A stretch of 6,696 nucleotides of DNA from assembly GCA_025350365.1 (NCBI GenBank), contig JANXXY010000425.1:1-6696 (forward strand). Direction: 5' to 3'. Below, piece by piece: positions 1-5,095 of the stretch. Under the pieces are notes generated by a model that was not told the DNA's origin, made no database searches, and was given only the letters and a program-made list of their open reading frames with translations. The DNA comes from Bacteroidales bacterium (lineage in GTDB: Bacteria > Bacteroidota > Bacteroidia > Bacteroidales > JAAUTT01). Every line of letters begins with the position of its first letter. The first letter of the stretch is position 1. The translations under genes and the position numbers were made by a program.

Positions 1-310
1 ATTTGTAAACCATTTCGTCTATTTGCTTTACAAGAGAATCTGTAACTTGTTGATTGTTTTTATTTAAAATTATTTTATCAACAAGTGAGACAATCTCTTT
101 TTCAATTACTTTGTTGCAAAGATGAACTGGTATAGAATCTAAACCTTTAACGCCAACATGCGGAGTTGCCTTTTTCCCTTTTCTTAGTATTTCCTTTTCA
201 ATAGCGTAAAAAGTAAACAATTTGGAATTTAATAAGGCACATGTATACTTTAAAGAAAACTTTGAATTTGCAATCGTCCCTACCATAATACCATAAGATG
301 AATAATAATT
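1..310 (-). pseudogene. DNA methyltransferase, C-terminal segment (runs off the left edge)
   Basis: Open frame with no start codon of its own, beginning after a TGA at 311-313 and open to base 1. The translation reads NYYSSYGIMVGTIANSKFS, then KYTCALLNSKLFTFYAIEK, KATPHVGVKGLDSIPVH, and ends SLVKQIDEMVYK. The ALLNSKLF block, the IPVH strand and the terminal ID-MVYK helix are hallmarks of the C-terminal end of Eco57I/TaqI-like specificity domains, which usually close with VYKLYGLT or similar within a few residues. The gene therefore probably ends a few tens of bases beyond the left edge. This stretch would otherwise look like 280 bases of empty intergenic DNA. Confidence 0.78.
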
Positions 311-969
311 TCAGCACAGTAGGCAGCCATCAAAAATTGTCCAGATTCTGGGATAAATAACCTTTCTGTTTTATATCTTTCAGGATTACCAAGTGCAATC
401 GTTGCACCTTTCTCTTTTAATTCTTTTTCAAGTTTTAAGTCAAGTTTCATATAACCATCTGATTCATCCCAAACGTAAGAGTACCGGTTGATATTTTTTG
501 TGCCTGATAAGTACTTCCAATATGAAGATGACTTCATTTTATAACTTAAAAAATCATCGAAGCAGCCACCAATATTAACACCACGATTAATTATCACTAA
601 ATCTTCAAGTTTGTTTTTAGCTTTCTCTATCTTACTAATAATATTTTGATGAGAAGAAAAATGAAATTCATATTTTGAATTTGACAGAAAGGAAGAACTA
701 TTTTTTAATACATGATTTTGTATATCACCTTTACTCCATTTAATATCATAATTTAAAACATTCACCTTATTCAACCCAAAGACAACACAATCAACAATCG
801 CCTCAAACGGGTCTAAATCAGAAACTAAATAACTAATCTTTGATTTTGAAAGAATATATTTTCTTACTTCATTATATGAAGGGAGAACTGCAATTGTCTT
901 ATTTGTAATAAAAGATAAATGACCATTCGTTTTGAGTAAATACAGACCTTTTTCCGTCATAAGGTTCAT
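280..969 (-). CDS. DNA methyltransferase, target-recognition segment (229 aa fragment)
   Basis: Continuation of the methyltransferase in a shifted frame. The ATG at 969 is internal: coding similarity extends back to the A9 tract (KKYFVSNYDSVKKENDRINS precedes it once one A is removed). Residues 1-30 (GLYLLKTNGHLSFITNKT) are the end of the methyltransferase fold, which follows NPPY in this family. From about residue 128 (IINRGVNIGG, SYKMKSSSYWKYLSGTKNIN, YVWDESDGYMKLD) it matches a TaqI-like specificity domain, which selects the DNA sequence to be methylated. The fragment ends IPESGQFLMAAYCAE and then IIIHLMVLW, an out-of-frame tail caused by a missing base at 309-311. It would have no role on its own, because SAM motif I and NPPY are in the preceding segment. 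Confidence 0.8.
   Translation of the reverse strand: MNLMTEKGLYLLKTNGHLSFITNKTIAVLPSYNEVRKYILSKSKISYLVSDLDPFEAIVDCVVFGLNKVNVLNYDIKWSKGDIQNHVLKNSSSFLSNSKYEFHFSSHQNIISKIEKAKNKLEDLVIINRGVNIGGCFDDFLSYKMKSSSYWKYLSGTKNINRYSYVWDESDGYMKLDLKLEKELKEKGATIALGNPERYKTERLFIPESGQFLMAAYCAEIIIHLMVLW
309..311 (-). other. Second frameshift site (AAA, one base short)
   Basis: Coding strand GCT GAA ATT ATT. Adding one A gives GCT GAA AAT TAT TAT TCA, that is AENYYSSYGIMVG, which leads into KYTCALLNSKLF and matches the TaqI-like domain style. The opposite sign to the A9 lesion means the frame returns to that of the main segment, but out-of-frame stops intervene. The context does not form a canonical -1 slippery heptamer in the zero frame, so programmed frameshifting is unlikely here. 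Confidence 0.72.
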
Positions 970-1009
970 GCTATTTATTCGGTCATTCTCTTTCTTTACG
1001 CTGTCATAA

Positions 1010-3970
1010 TTAGAAACAAAGTATTTTTTTTTCCGACATAGTTAAAGAACTTCCAGTGTTGCTGTAATAAGAGATATACGGCGGATTCCCAATCACCACA
1101 TCAAACCCATCTTTAAAGCCAAACATTGTTTCAGGGTCAAAAAACTTAGCTGATTGCATTGGGTCAAAAGGATTCCAACCTGCCATTTGCCCTGCTACAT
1201 TTTTACTAAACCCACTTTGGGTTAAGGCAATTTGCAATTCTTCTCGTTTTGCTTTTTCCTTTTTCTTTAGTATTTTCTTTTCCGAATATTTTCGGGTAAA
1301 AAATATTTTACGACGAATGCCTCCTAATTCTTTTTCGAGTTTTACTACATCACCTGCCATTAAGGTCATTTGCTGTGGCTTGTCCAGCCCAATCAATGTA
1401 TTAGCTGCCACAAACTTGGTTTCGAGGTTAGGCATGCTTAAAATGTTGCGGTTGGGCTTACTGTCGTCCACCTTTTGGTCAACAATAAGCGATATAAAGA
1501 AACGAAGTTTTGAAATTTGAATGGCAATTTGTTGAATATCCACGCCGTAAATGCAGTTTTCAATTAAAAACAGTTTTCGGGCATAGTCGGGATAATTCAT
1601 GTTTAAGTCAAATGCCTTGTTTATTTCGTTCAAACGTATTTCACGTTCGGTTACATCGCCACTTTCAAAAACTTCGGCAGTTTCGGCAATGGCACGTTGT
1701 TTTTGTAGTTCGTTCCATTTTTTATTATCGGGGTCGAGTTTATTTAGCAAGTCAACCAAGCGGTGCAACACGCCCATTGGAAAAGCACCCGAACCACAGG
1801 CAGGGTCGAGTATTTTAACTTCGCTAATGGCTTTTATAAAAACATCTATTTCCGATTTTGTAAACTCTGGCAAGTTTATAACATGAGTAAATATATCACG
1901 AAGTTTGGTTTCTAAAGTATCAGAAGCATCCTTGCTTCTGTTTATAGAATCTAAAGCATCTTTACTCGATGAATGGATGCTTGGAGCAGGGATGCTCCCT
2001 GATACATTAGGATTGTTCCAAATATATCTCCTTATTGCCTGTAAAGCCTTCTCATTTCTTACAATATGGTCGTAAGATTCGTGCATCCACAATTGACCTT
2101 TGTTTCCTGTTGCCTTATTTATTTCATTTGCCGTAAACGACTTCCATGAATGCAAGATCTCGGTCAGAGAATAACCTTCAAGAGGTTTAACCAAAATATG
2201 CACATGATTTGGCATGATAACCCATTCATCAAGAATGTAACGTTGATTATTGAAATGCTGGAATGCTTCAGAAACAATTTTTGTGATTTTTTCATCTTTC
2301 AAAACACAACTACCTTTGCCGGCATTCAAAAGATTCTCAGTTCTTTCCGAAAAAAGCTTGTAATATTCCTTTATCTGTTCGGTTGTAAGGTTATTCTTAT
2401 CGTGTTTTTTTAACCACAATTCTCTTTCTTGTTTTATCTGCTCAACAACTTCAGCAGGAATTGAATCGGCCAAACGAAAAGTGATAAAATACCATACATT
2501 ATCTTGTTGCCAATGAGGTAAGTTTCCTTGATGAATATCGATTTCGCTATTCGGGTTAAAAAAAGTATCAACATCATCCGTGATGTTGATTTGTCCGCCT
2601 TCAGCAGGGAAGATAATTGAAGCTTTTTCTTGAGCAGGGATGCTCAAGATACTTTTAAAATAAGCCAGTAAACTTTCGTCCACCATGTAATTTACAATTT
2701 CGCGGGGTGTGTAAAAACTACCTGTTTGCTTACGTGCGGTGGTTTGTGTTTCGGGGTTATAACTTGCCAATAGGTTTTCAAATACTTTACCCAACAATTC
2801 GGGGTCAAGTGCAATTTCTTCTTCAAGCGGTGTGTTTTCGGTAATGGTAAACTTATAACTATCGAGAATGTTTATAAGTCCTTCAACTTCATATTTTTTA
2901 TTTTTTGTGCCGTATTCTGAATTTAAATCAATCGGGTGTTTTTCTGCAAAAAAGAGTTTGTCGGGTATAAATGCCTGGCGTTTCTCGGTACTGCTAAAAC
3001 CATCTAATCTAATTTCTTTGTTTCCTTCCTTAAAATCGAGACATTCAAACAAACCGCCATTTAAAAACGGTATGCTTGAAAAAAGCTCCAATGCTTTATC
3101 GGGTGTTGTAAAATAGTTTTGGTAACGGTATTTTGTTTGGTCGAGGTATTGGTCATTACCTGTTTTTGGCAAAGCATTAATGAAACGGCGTTTCTCGTCT
3201 TTGTTTTCGGCAGTAATATCCTTGTCCATTGGCGTATTCAACGTTGCAAAGAAAAGATTTTGCAAAACAGCCCGATAATAAACTGAGGTTTCTGCTGATT
3301 GAGGTTTAAAGTCTTTGAGAATATCATTCAATTTTTTCAATTCAAACAGCGAATCGGGAACAAGATTTTTTTCTTTAATAAACCAAACAAAAATCAAACG
3401 GGTAAGCAAACGGATAACACTTTCCGAATTATAAACCATATCGTCTTTGCCGTTATCAATGTCATTTGGGAAGTTTACCGAACGAACTGCCCACAAATAC
3501 CAGTTAAATAATTCGCTGTAAAAACGTTTATTAAGTTCTTTGGTATCGAGTGTTTTTTGCCAAGCATTATGCAATTCAACAAAATTGGTGAACTGATGCT
3601 TGCTACTTAGTTCATCAAACGAAATATCGAACAGAATCTCAATATGCGCACGGTGCGGGTTTTCAATTACGATGTCTTTTATCAATGTAACTTTTTCAAG
3701 TACATCTTTGCTATCGTCACGCTTGTGTAATCTGCGGTTAATAGCAGATACTGTTATTGTTTTGCCATGCTTAAAAAGTATCATTGCAGGCATTGGAAAC
3801 AATCGGTTTACCTCACGGGTAATAACTGAAAGTTCGGTACGACTATACTCATCGTGGCTTAATTCAATTGCGAAGAACAAATATGTTTCAATAACAGTGC
3901 GGTCAACTTGTTTGGTGTCGAATAATGATGCTTGTTTCTGAACTTCTTCTTTTGAAAGTTGAAAAAGCAA
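1010..3970 (-). CDS. DNA N6-adenine methyltransferase core with an embedded RAYT transposase (986 aa)
   Basis: Main segment of the methyltransferase; the listed start is a TTG, but the frame is open back to the TGA at 3983, so this is an internal segment. Residues 1-400 are a mostly helical N-terminal region without a nuclease motif that I can identify. FYTPREIVNYMVDESLLAYF lies near 419-438, the usual lead-in to the catalytic domain. Residues about 440-685 are foreign: a RAYT transposase plus its flanking REPINs, translated in frame. The methyltransferase resumes at LETKLRDIF and continues with SAM motif I DPACGSGAF (722-730), GVDI (about 808) and the catalytic NPPY (962-965). The enzyme would transfer a methyl group from S-adenosylmethionine to adenine N6 in its target site. 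It ends prematurely 11 residues after SSLTMSEKK begins, because the A9 tract throws the ribosome out of frame. Whether the protein folds with the insertion is unknown; the site is a linker between conserved blocks. Confidence 0.88.
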   Translation of the reverse strand: MLFQLSKEEVQKQASLFDTKQVDRTVIETYLFFAIELSHDEYSRTELSVITREVNRLFPMPAMILFKHGKTITVSAINRRLHKRDDSKDVLEKVTLIKDIVIENPHRAHIEILFDISFDELSSKHQFTNFVELHNAWQKTLDTKELNKRFYSELFNWYLWAVRSVNFPNDIDNGKDDMVYNSESVIRLLTRLIFVWFIKEKNLVPDSLFELKKLNDILKDFKPQSAETSVYYRAVLQNLFFATLNTPMDKDITAENKDEKRRFINALPKTGNDQYLDQTKYRYQNYFTTPDKALELFSSIPFLNGGLFECLDFKEGNKEIRLDGFSSTEKRQAFIPDKLFFAEKHPIDLNSEYGTKNKKYEVEGLINILDSYKFTITENTPLEEEIALDPELLGKVFENLLASYNPETQTTARKQTGSFYTPREIVNYMVDESLLAYFKSILSIPAQEKASIIFPAEGGQINITDDVDTFFNPNSEIDIHQGNLPHWQQDNVWYFITFRLADSIPAEVVEQIKQERELWLKKHDKNNLTTEQIKEYYKLFSERTENLLNAGKGSCVLKDEKITKIVSEAFQHFNNQRYILDEWVIMPNHVHILVKPLEGYSLTEILHSWKSFTANEINKATGNKGQLWMHESYDHIVRNEKALQAIRRYIWNNPNVSGSIPAPSIHSSSKDALDSINRSKDASDTLETKLRDIFTHVINLPEFTKSEIDVFIKAISEVKILDPACGSGAFPMGVLHRLVDLLNKLDPDNKKWNELQKQRAIAETAEVFESGDVTEREIRLNEINKAFDLNMNYPDYARKLFLIENCIYGVDIQQIAIQISKLRFFISLIVDQKVDDSKPNRNILSMPNLETKFVAANTLIGLDKPQQMTLMAGDVVKLEKELGGIRRKIFFTRKYSEKKILKKKEKAKREELQIALTQSGFSKNVAGQMAGWNPFDPMQSAKFFDPETMFGFKDGFDVVIGNPPYISYYSNTGSSLTMSEKKILCF
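1024..1032 (-). other. A9 homopolymer frameshift site after the NPPY motif
   Basis: On the coding strand, ATG TCG G followed by nine A. With nine A the frame gives MSEKKILCF and a TAA at 1010-1012. With eight A it reads MSEKKYFVSNYDSVKKENDR and continues into the next methyltransferase segment. A run this long is a plausible site for slipped-strand phase variation, transcriptional slippage or base-calling error. Restoring the frame needs one A fewer (or two more), so a classical -1 ribosomal frameshift would not do it. Confidence 0.82.
1917..2005. repeat. REPIN downstream of the RAYT domain (89 bp)
   Basis: Plus-oriented unit 1917-1940: GTATC overlapping stem CAGAAGCA, loop TCCT, stem TGCTTCTG. 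Minus-oriented unit 2005-1983: GTATC, then stem GGAGCA, loop TCCC, stem TGCTCC. The outer GTATC ends and the unit-to-unit distance match the other REPIN (88 bp). A degenerate third unit lies at about 1947-1967 (GAATCTAAAGCATCTTTACTC), giving the repeated SKDA in the translated protein (SSKDALDS, RSKDASDT). The 3' end of the RAYT reading frame (NVSG) overlaps the outer GTATC of the minus unit. Confidence 0.87.
1997..2548 (-). CDS. RAYT (REP-associated tyrosine transposase) domain, no start or stop of its own
   Basis: Residues about 475-658 of the 986-aa segment, beginning SEIDIHQGNLPHWQQDN and ending YIWNNPNVSG. Diagnostic features are WYFITFRLADSIP; the metal-binding HUH motif MPNHVHIL with H589 and H591; SWKSFTANEINK; GQLWMHESYDHIVRNE with candidate catalytic Y633; and the terminal YIWNNP. 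The function in relatives is single-strand cleavage and joining at REP hairpins. All expected catalytic residues are present, so the domain is not obviously dead. No ATG lies at the expected start (the preceding codons read FFNPN, in the REPIN-proximal flank), and no stop follows NNPNVSG; the frame runs on through the downstream REPIN. It is therefore made only as part of the methyltransferase chain, unless a non-canonical internal start is used. Confidence 0.88.
2565..2652. repeat. REPIN upstream of the RAYT domain (88 bp)
   Basis: Two hairpin units in inverted orientation. The plus-oriented unit (2565-2588) is GTATC overlapping stem CAACATCA, loop TCCG, stem TGATGTTG. The minus-oriented unit (2652-2629) is GTATC overlapping stem CTTGAGCA, loop TCCC, stem TGCTCAAG. 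Both stems are perfect 8-bp pairs, with GTATC at the outer ends. The inner stretch (about 2600-2626) holds a weaker dyad (TTCAG...TGAAG on one strand) containing CCCTGC, possibly a decayed unit. It is translated as part of the fusion protein. Confidence 0.85.
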
Positions 3971-3982
3971 ATCAACATATTT

Positions 3983-3985
3983 TCA
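3983..3985 (-). other. In-frame TGA separating the first two methyltransferase segments
   Basis: Minus-strand codon TGA (plus strand TCA) at codon 71 of the methyltransferase. The reading frame upstream (from ATG 4195) and downstream (to 1010) is identical, and protein similarity is expected to run straight across. A single G-to-A change from TGG explains it. The TTG at 3970 could serve as a poor restart codon, but no ribosome binding site is evident before it. Confidence 0.8.
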
Positions 3986-4195
3986 ATCTTTTGTTTTTGC
4001 TTTAGCTTCATCAAACTTTTTGTCGCCAATGTAAGTATCTTTAAATTCTGCGAATGTGGGATTTCGCAAATGGGCGCGGCGCTCGGTTACGTAGCCTAAC
4101 TTTTCAAAAAGTTCAATACTTTTTTCAGTCAAATTACCTTTTGCAAATGATTGCAAAGCTTCTTTTATATTCGATTTTATTTGTTCTACTGTCAT
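3983..4195 (-). CDS. DNA methyltransferase, N-terminal fragment (70 aa)
   Basis: A 70-residue open segment starting with ATG one base after the KilA-N TAA, the expected place for the next gene of the operon. It is helical and charged (MTVEQIKSNIKEALQSFAKG at the start, LFEKLGYVTERR in the middle) and resembles the N-terminus of large Eco57I-type methyltransferases rather than a stand-alone protein. It ends KTKD at a TGA; the frame then continues unbroken as KYVDLLFQLSKEEV into the next segment. A TGG at this codon would restore DWKYVDLLFQL, the kind of sequence seen at this place in related enzymes (from memory, not searched). Other Trp codons in the window are TGG, so this is a nonsense change or base error and not an alternative genetic code. 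Confidence 0.75.
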   Translation of the reverse strand: MTVEQIKSNIKEALQSFAKGNLTEKSIELFEKLGYVTERRAHLRNPTFAEFKDTYIGDKKFDEAKAKTKD

Positions 4196-4196
4196 T

Positions 4197-5024
4197 TTAT
4201 TTAAGTTTAGTTAGGTTTTTATTCCCAAGCAAGGATTTCATTTGGGTAATTGCAATTTTGTTTAATTGCACCAACCTTTCGCTTTGCAGCAAACCTTGAT
4301 GTATCAATACTGCATTTATACTTTCCATATTTGAAAGAACAACCAATTGTTCGATAGTTGCCATGTCCCTTATGTTGCCTTCAGCATTTGGGTTTTCGTT
4401 TCTCCACTGTAGTGCAGTTTTTCCAAATAATGCCATATTCAGCATATCAGCTTCATTGGCATACACAAAATTTATTTGTTGCTTTGTTAATTCAGCGGGA
4501 ATAAGTTTTTCTTTAATTGCATCGGTGTGGATTTGATAATTTACTTTTGCAAGGGTTCGTTGAAGGTTCCAGTCTAGTTTAAGACGGTCGTTTTCATCCT
4601 CTTTAAGGCGCTGGAATTCTCTAATCAAGTAATATTTGAATTGAGGCGAAATCCACGAGCCAAATTCAAAAGCAATATCTTTATCAGCAAAAGTACCACC
4701 TCCATATCTCCCAGTTTTAGAAATTATTCCAATAGCATTGGTTTTCTCAATCCATTGTTTAGCCGATAAAACAAAACCATTGCTTCCACTTTCATTTTTA
4801 ATGTTACTGAATTCAGTAACATTAAAATCAGGATTGTTAATTTGTTCCCATAACCCCATAAACTCAACGGTATATCTGGTACTTAGCCAGTGAGAAATAA
4901 CTAATCCTGTAGTTTCAACATTTTTAAACCTTGCCATGTCCGTTAATGAAATAAAATCATTCTGTTTTTTGGTATAACCAGCTATTTCGAGATTCTCAAT
5001 GTGTATTTTTTTTGATTTGTCCAT
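4197..5024 (-). CDS. KilA-N domain DNA-binding protein
   Basis: Complete 275-residue protein with a KilA-N domain at about residues 24-141: FISLTDMARF near the N-terminus, the WIEKTNAIGIISKTGRYGGG segment at 91-110, and the IAFEFGSWISPQFKYYLIREFQRL block at 117-140. KilA-N is a DNA-binding fold of phage, viral and bacterial proteins. The remaining 135 residues (NRTLAKVNYQIHTDAIKE-type region, then an MATIEQLVVLSNMESINAVL helix) are typical of the bacterial full-length form, whose exact role is unknown. The start at 5024 is supported by N-terminal similarity, although the upstream sequence is A/T-rich with no Shine-Dalgarno. The stop is one base before the methyltransferase ATG, so the two are translationally linked. 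Its position inside a helicase-methyltransferase operon suggests an accessory or controller role (inference). A 32-bp palindrome precedes the gene and another lies within codons 66-76. An A8 run (5006-5013) occupies codons 4-7. Confidence 0.92.
   Translation of the reverse strand: MDKSKKIHIENLEIAGYTKKQNDFISLTDMARFKNVETTGLVISHWLSTRYTVEFMGLWEQINNPDFNVTEFSNIKNESGSNGFVLSAKQWIEKTNAIGIISKTGRYGGGTFADKDIAFEFGSWISPQFKYYLIREFQRLKEDENDRLKLDWNLQRTLAKVNYQIHTDAIKEKLIPAELTKQQINFVYANEADMLNMALFGKTALQWRNENPNAEGNIRDMATIEQLVVLSNMESINAVLIHQGLLQSERLVQLNKIAITQMKSLLGNKNLTKLK
4796..4827. promoter_or_regulatory. Perfect 32-bp palindrome inside the KilA-N coding sequence
   Basis: Plus-strand left arm TTTTAATGTTACTGAA (4796-4811) is followed directly by its exact reverse complement TTCAGTAACATTAAAA (4812-4827); all 16 pairs match. 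It encodes part of the KilA-N domain (around DFNVTEFSNIKNE) in a stretch that aligns with other KilA-N proteins without an evident insertion, so it seems overlaid on normal coding sequence. It shares 26 of 32 positions with the palindrome at 5058-5089. Two of the differing position pairs (8/25 and 13/20) change on both arms so that pairing is kept. The centres are 262 bp apart. A role as a second operator is inferred; a palindromic repeat family is the alternative. Confidence 0.75.
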
Positions 5025-5057
5025 TTAAAAATTCTTATTTTGATTTACAAATTCAAT

Positions 5058-5089
5058 TTTTAATTTTACCGAGTTCGGTATAATTAAAA
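5058..5089. promoter_or_regulatory. 32-bp imperfect palindrome upstream of the KilA-N gene
   Basis: A dyad of two 16-base arms centred between 5073 and 5074; 14 of 16 positions pair. The plus-strand left arm is TTTTAATTTTACCGAG and the right arm is TTCGGTATAATTAAAA. It begins 6 bp after the helicase stop codon and ends 33 bp before the KilA-N ATG, filling the centre of the 71-bp gap. It matches the palindrome at 4796-4827 at 26 of 32 positions. No clean T-tract follows on either strand, so a simple intrinsic terminator is not favoured. Its position suits an operator controlling the KilA-N/methyltransferase half of the operon. A sequence one mismatch from the Bacteroidota -7 element (TGAATTTG versus TAnnTTTG, about 5048-5055) lies between it and the ATG, but no matching -33 TTG was found, so a promoter is not claimed. 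Confidence 0.7.
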
Positions 5090-5095
5090 TCAGAA

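Larger units (their letters stand above)
1917..2652 (-). mobile_element. RAYT/REPIN element inserted in the methyltransferase gene
   Basis: A 736-bp block bounded on both sides by REPIN repeats whose outermost bases are GTATC pointing inward; including the flanking bases, both ends read AAAGTATC inward. The first 27 bases at the two ends match at 20 positions, giving terminal inverted repeats, each with its own hairpin. Between them lies a REP-associated tyrosine transposase. Methyltransferase sequence continues on both sides (AYFKSIL before, LETKLRDIF after), and the whole block is read in the host frame with no stop codon. RAYTs are HUH-family single-strand nucleases linked to REP repeats and are usually stand-alone genes at one locus per genome. 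Exact insertion points cannot be fixed without an uninterrupted relative. Confidence 0.85.
1..4195 (-). pseudogene. Eco57I/PglX-like N6-adenine DNA methyltransferase, interrupted (whole gene)
   Basis: Envelope of one gene now split into four open segments: 4195-3986, then 3982-1010, then about 1032-280, then 310-1. Their predicted products join into one type IIG/PglX-like modification enzyme: N-terminal domain, FYTPREIV segment, SAM-binding DPACGSGAF, GVDI, catalytic NPPY, and TaqI-like target-recognition domain ending in EMVYK. Three lesions break it: a TGA at 3983-3985 where KTKD*KYVDLLFQL needs a Trp; one A too many in the A9 tract at 1024-1032; and one A too few at 309-311. The two indels have opposite sign. 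An in-frame RAYT/REPIN insertion (1917-2652) adds about 245 residues. Without it the repaired protein would be about 1,150 residues, within the usual size for the family, and the left edge appears to fall just before the natural C-terminus (VYKLY in relatives). Real decay, phase variation or base-calling errors would each explain parts of this pattern. Confidence 0.8.

Noticed and set aside
1317..1886. Plus-strand open frames over the methyltransferase region, and similar ones elsewhere (for example 5508-5876 and 6387-6623)
   Set aside because: They are antisense to well-supported minus-strand genes, show low-complexity Ser/Phe-rich translations and have no recognisable domain.
1917..2652. 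CRISPR-like repeats
   Set aside because: There are only four hairpin units, in inverted orientation, with variable stems and no spacer periodicity. The RAYT between them identifies REPINs.
3821..3842. A possible third copy of the 32-bp palindrome (TAACTGAAAGTTCGGTA)
   Set aside because: The half-sites have different spacing and no extended A/T arms, and the sequence is explained by the SRTELSVITREV coding stretch.
3968..3970. TTG as the true start of the 986-aa protein
   Set aside because: The frame is open to the TGA at 3983, and the upstream 70-aa segment in the same frame begins one base after the KilA-N stop and reads as the same protein. No ribosome binding site is evident before the TTG.
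3983..3985. UGA read as Trp (recoded genetic code) or as selenocysteine
   Set aside because: Other Trp codons in the window are TGG, other genes end in ordinary TAA, and no other in-frame TGA is tolerated. The expected residue is Trp, not Sec or Cys.
5058..5089. Intrinsic terminator after the helicase gene
   Set aside because: The palindrome has A/T-rich outer arms but no run of T after the stem on the minus strand, and a related copy lies inside a coding region. An operator or repeat explains both copies better.
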